64,000 nucleotides of DNA. Source: DTKD01 sp964494345 (GTDB taxonomy: Bacteria; Armatimonadota; UBA5829). Shown here one piece after another: positions 63,480 through 64,000 of the stretch; position 1 is the first letter of the stretch; each line of letters starts with the position of its first letter. The translations under genes and the position numbers were made by a program. The stretch spans positions 9,650-73,649 of the forward strand of contig CAZBSI010000013.1 of NCBI GenBank assembly GCA_964494345.1, in the 5' to 3' direction. The notes under the pieces were generated by a model. That model was not told the origin of the DNA. It made no database searches and was given only the letters and a program-made list of their open reading frames with translations.

Positions 63480-63555
63480 TGGCAGGGGCTACAGGATTCG
63501 AACCTGCGACACCCGGTTTTGGAGACCGGTGCTCTGCCAGCTGAGCTAAGCCCCT
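63480..63555 (-). tRNA. tRNA-Trp (CCA anticodon)
   Basis: On the minus strand: acceptor AGGGGCT/AGCCCCT, D-arm TAGCTCAGCTGGCAGAGC, anticodon stem CCGGT/ACCGG with loop CTCCAAA (CCA), T-arm CAGGTTCGAATCCTG, discriminator G and encoded CCA (63482-63480). It lies between rpmG and secE, as in many bacteria. Confidence 0.97.
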
Positions 63556-63704
63556 GTGTTCAGGCTTCATCTATAATAATCGGCCCTACAGCCGCAACGA
63601 ATATTATACCACGCACCTGCCGTTACCGCAAAAGAGAACCGAACTAACCCGAGATACTGCGCGTAAAATTGAAAAGCCAGCAGCACGGATCAATTTCAGA
63701 CAAC

Positions 63705-63878
63705 TTACTTCGCTTCTCTGTGGATGGTATGCTTGCGATCCCACGGACAGTACTTATTAAGCTCAAGCCTTTCAGGATCGTTGCGCTTGTTCTTAAAAGT
63801 AGTATAATTCCGGCGCTTGCATTCCTCACAGGCCAGATTGATAGTGACGCGGATGTCTCCGCCACCCTTTTTAGCCAT
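63705..63878 (-). CDS. rpmG: 50S ribosomal protein L33
   Basis: I choose the ATG at 63878 (57 residues) with GAGAGTAC upstream; the frame extends further but without support. The sequence IRVTINLACEECKRRNYTTFKNKRNDPERLELNKYCPWDRKHTIHRE is a zinc-binding (Cys+) L33 with CxxC and CPWD; the final CxxC cysteine is replaced by Asp, so the zinc site has three visible cysteines plus a possible His. It follows tuf. Confidence 0.95.
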   Translation of the reverse strand: MAKKGGGDIRVTINLACEECKRRNYTTFKNKRNDPERLELNKYCPWDRKHTIHREAK

Positions 63879-63944
63879 TGTACTCTCCAACAAAAGGCGC
63901 TGGGGCACCATATAGAGGGTACCCCAGCGAATTGAATTTTTAGC

Positions 63945-64000
63945 TTATTCCATAACCTCGGAAACGACTCCGGCGCCCACAGTGTGGCCACCTTCGCGAA
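63945..64000 (-). CDS. tuf: Elongation factor Tu, C-terminal end (partial)
   Basis: Only the last 17 codons are in the window. They read REGGHTVGAGVVSEVME followed by TAA (63947-63945), the near-invariant C-terminus of EF-Tu. The gene enters from the right edge on the minus strand and leads into rpmG, the standard neighbour. Confidence 0.95.
   Translation of the reverse strand, partial: REGGHTVGAGVVSEVME

Overview
The window joins a defence-rich accessory region (about 1 to 34.9 kb) to conserved core genome (about 34.9 to 64 kb). A tRNA-Leu gene at 34,896 marks the junction. The core half carries one of the most conserved bacterial blocks, read on the minus strand: tuf (end only), rpmG, tRNA-Trp, secE, nusG, rplK, rplA, rplJ, rplL, rpoB, rpoC. 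Beyond it lie rpoD, dnaG, tatC, an MrfA-type helicase and several exported proteins. The long RpoB (1499 aa, with a zinc-ribbon insert and a helical insert), single-chain RpoC, short RpoD and frequent GTG/TTG starts suggest an uncultured bacterium of a Terrabacteria-like lineage. Armatimonadota would fit, but this is only a lean. The run of 100 N inside the CRISPR array shows that this is a scaffolded draft assembly.

Accessory half, left to right. (1) A Zorya-like motor operon on the minus strand: zorA, zorB, then two genes I cannot assign, the last cut by the window edge. It has a perfect-consensus promoter. (2) A type I-C CRISPR-Cas locus: 54 visible repeats, then cas2, cas1, cas4, cas7, cas8c, cas5c and cas3. 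All are on the minus strand with the leader next to cas2, and there are separate promoters before cas3, before cas5 and in the leader. (3) A six-gene predicted restriction-type system. A GHKL (MutL/MORC-like) ATPase, a Z1 helicase-like ATPase, a PD-(D/E)XK protein (DUF4420) and an AIPR protein form one tightly overlapping operon. It is divergent from a C5-cytosine methyltransferase overlapped by a Vsr endonuclease. (4) A decayed stretch with repeats, a broken gene, one exported protein, two excisionase-like HTH proteins and a 5'-truncated tyrosine integrase. (5) A 3.7 kb cassette (unknown protein, OLD-family ATPase-Toprim nuclease, DUF3883 nuclease-like protein) flanked by 24-bp direct repeats shaped like tyrosine-recombinase core sites. 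One repeat lies 7 bp after the integrase stop codon.

How it fits together: at least four independent anti-invader layers are stacked beside a tRNA gene with integrase debris, as in a chromosomal defence island built by repeated insertion. In the core half the most unusual signal is a TPR protein whose reading frame breaks exactly at an A AAA AAG heptamer. A -1 shift there restores a normal TPR C-terminus.

Limits: all family calls come from reading motifs by eye. No database search, structure prediction or alignment was run.
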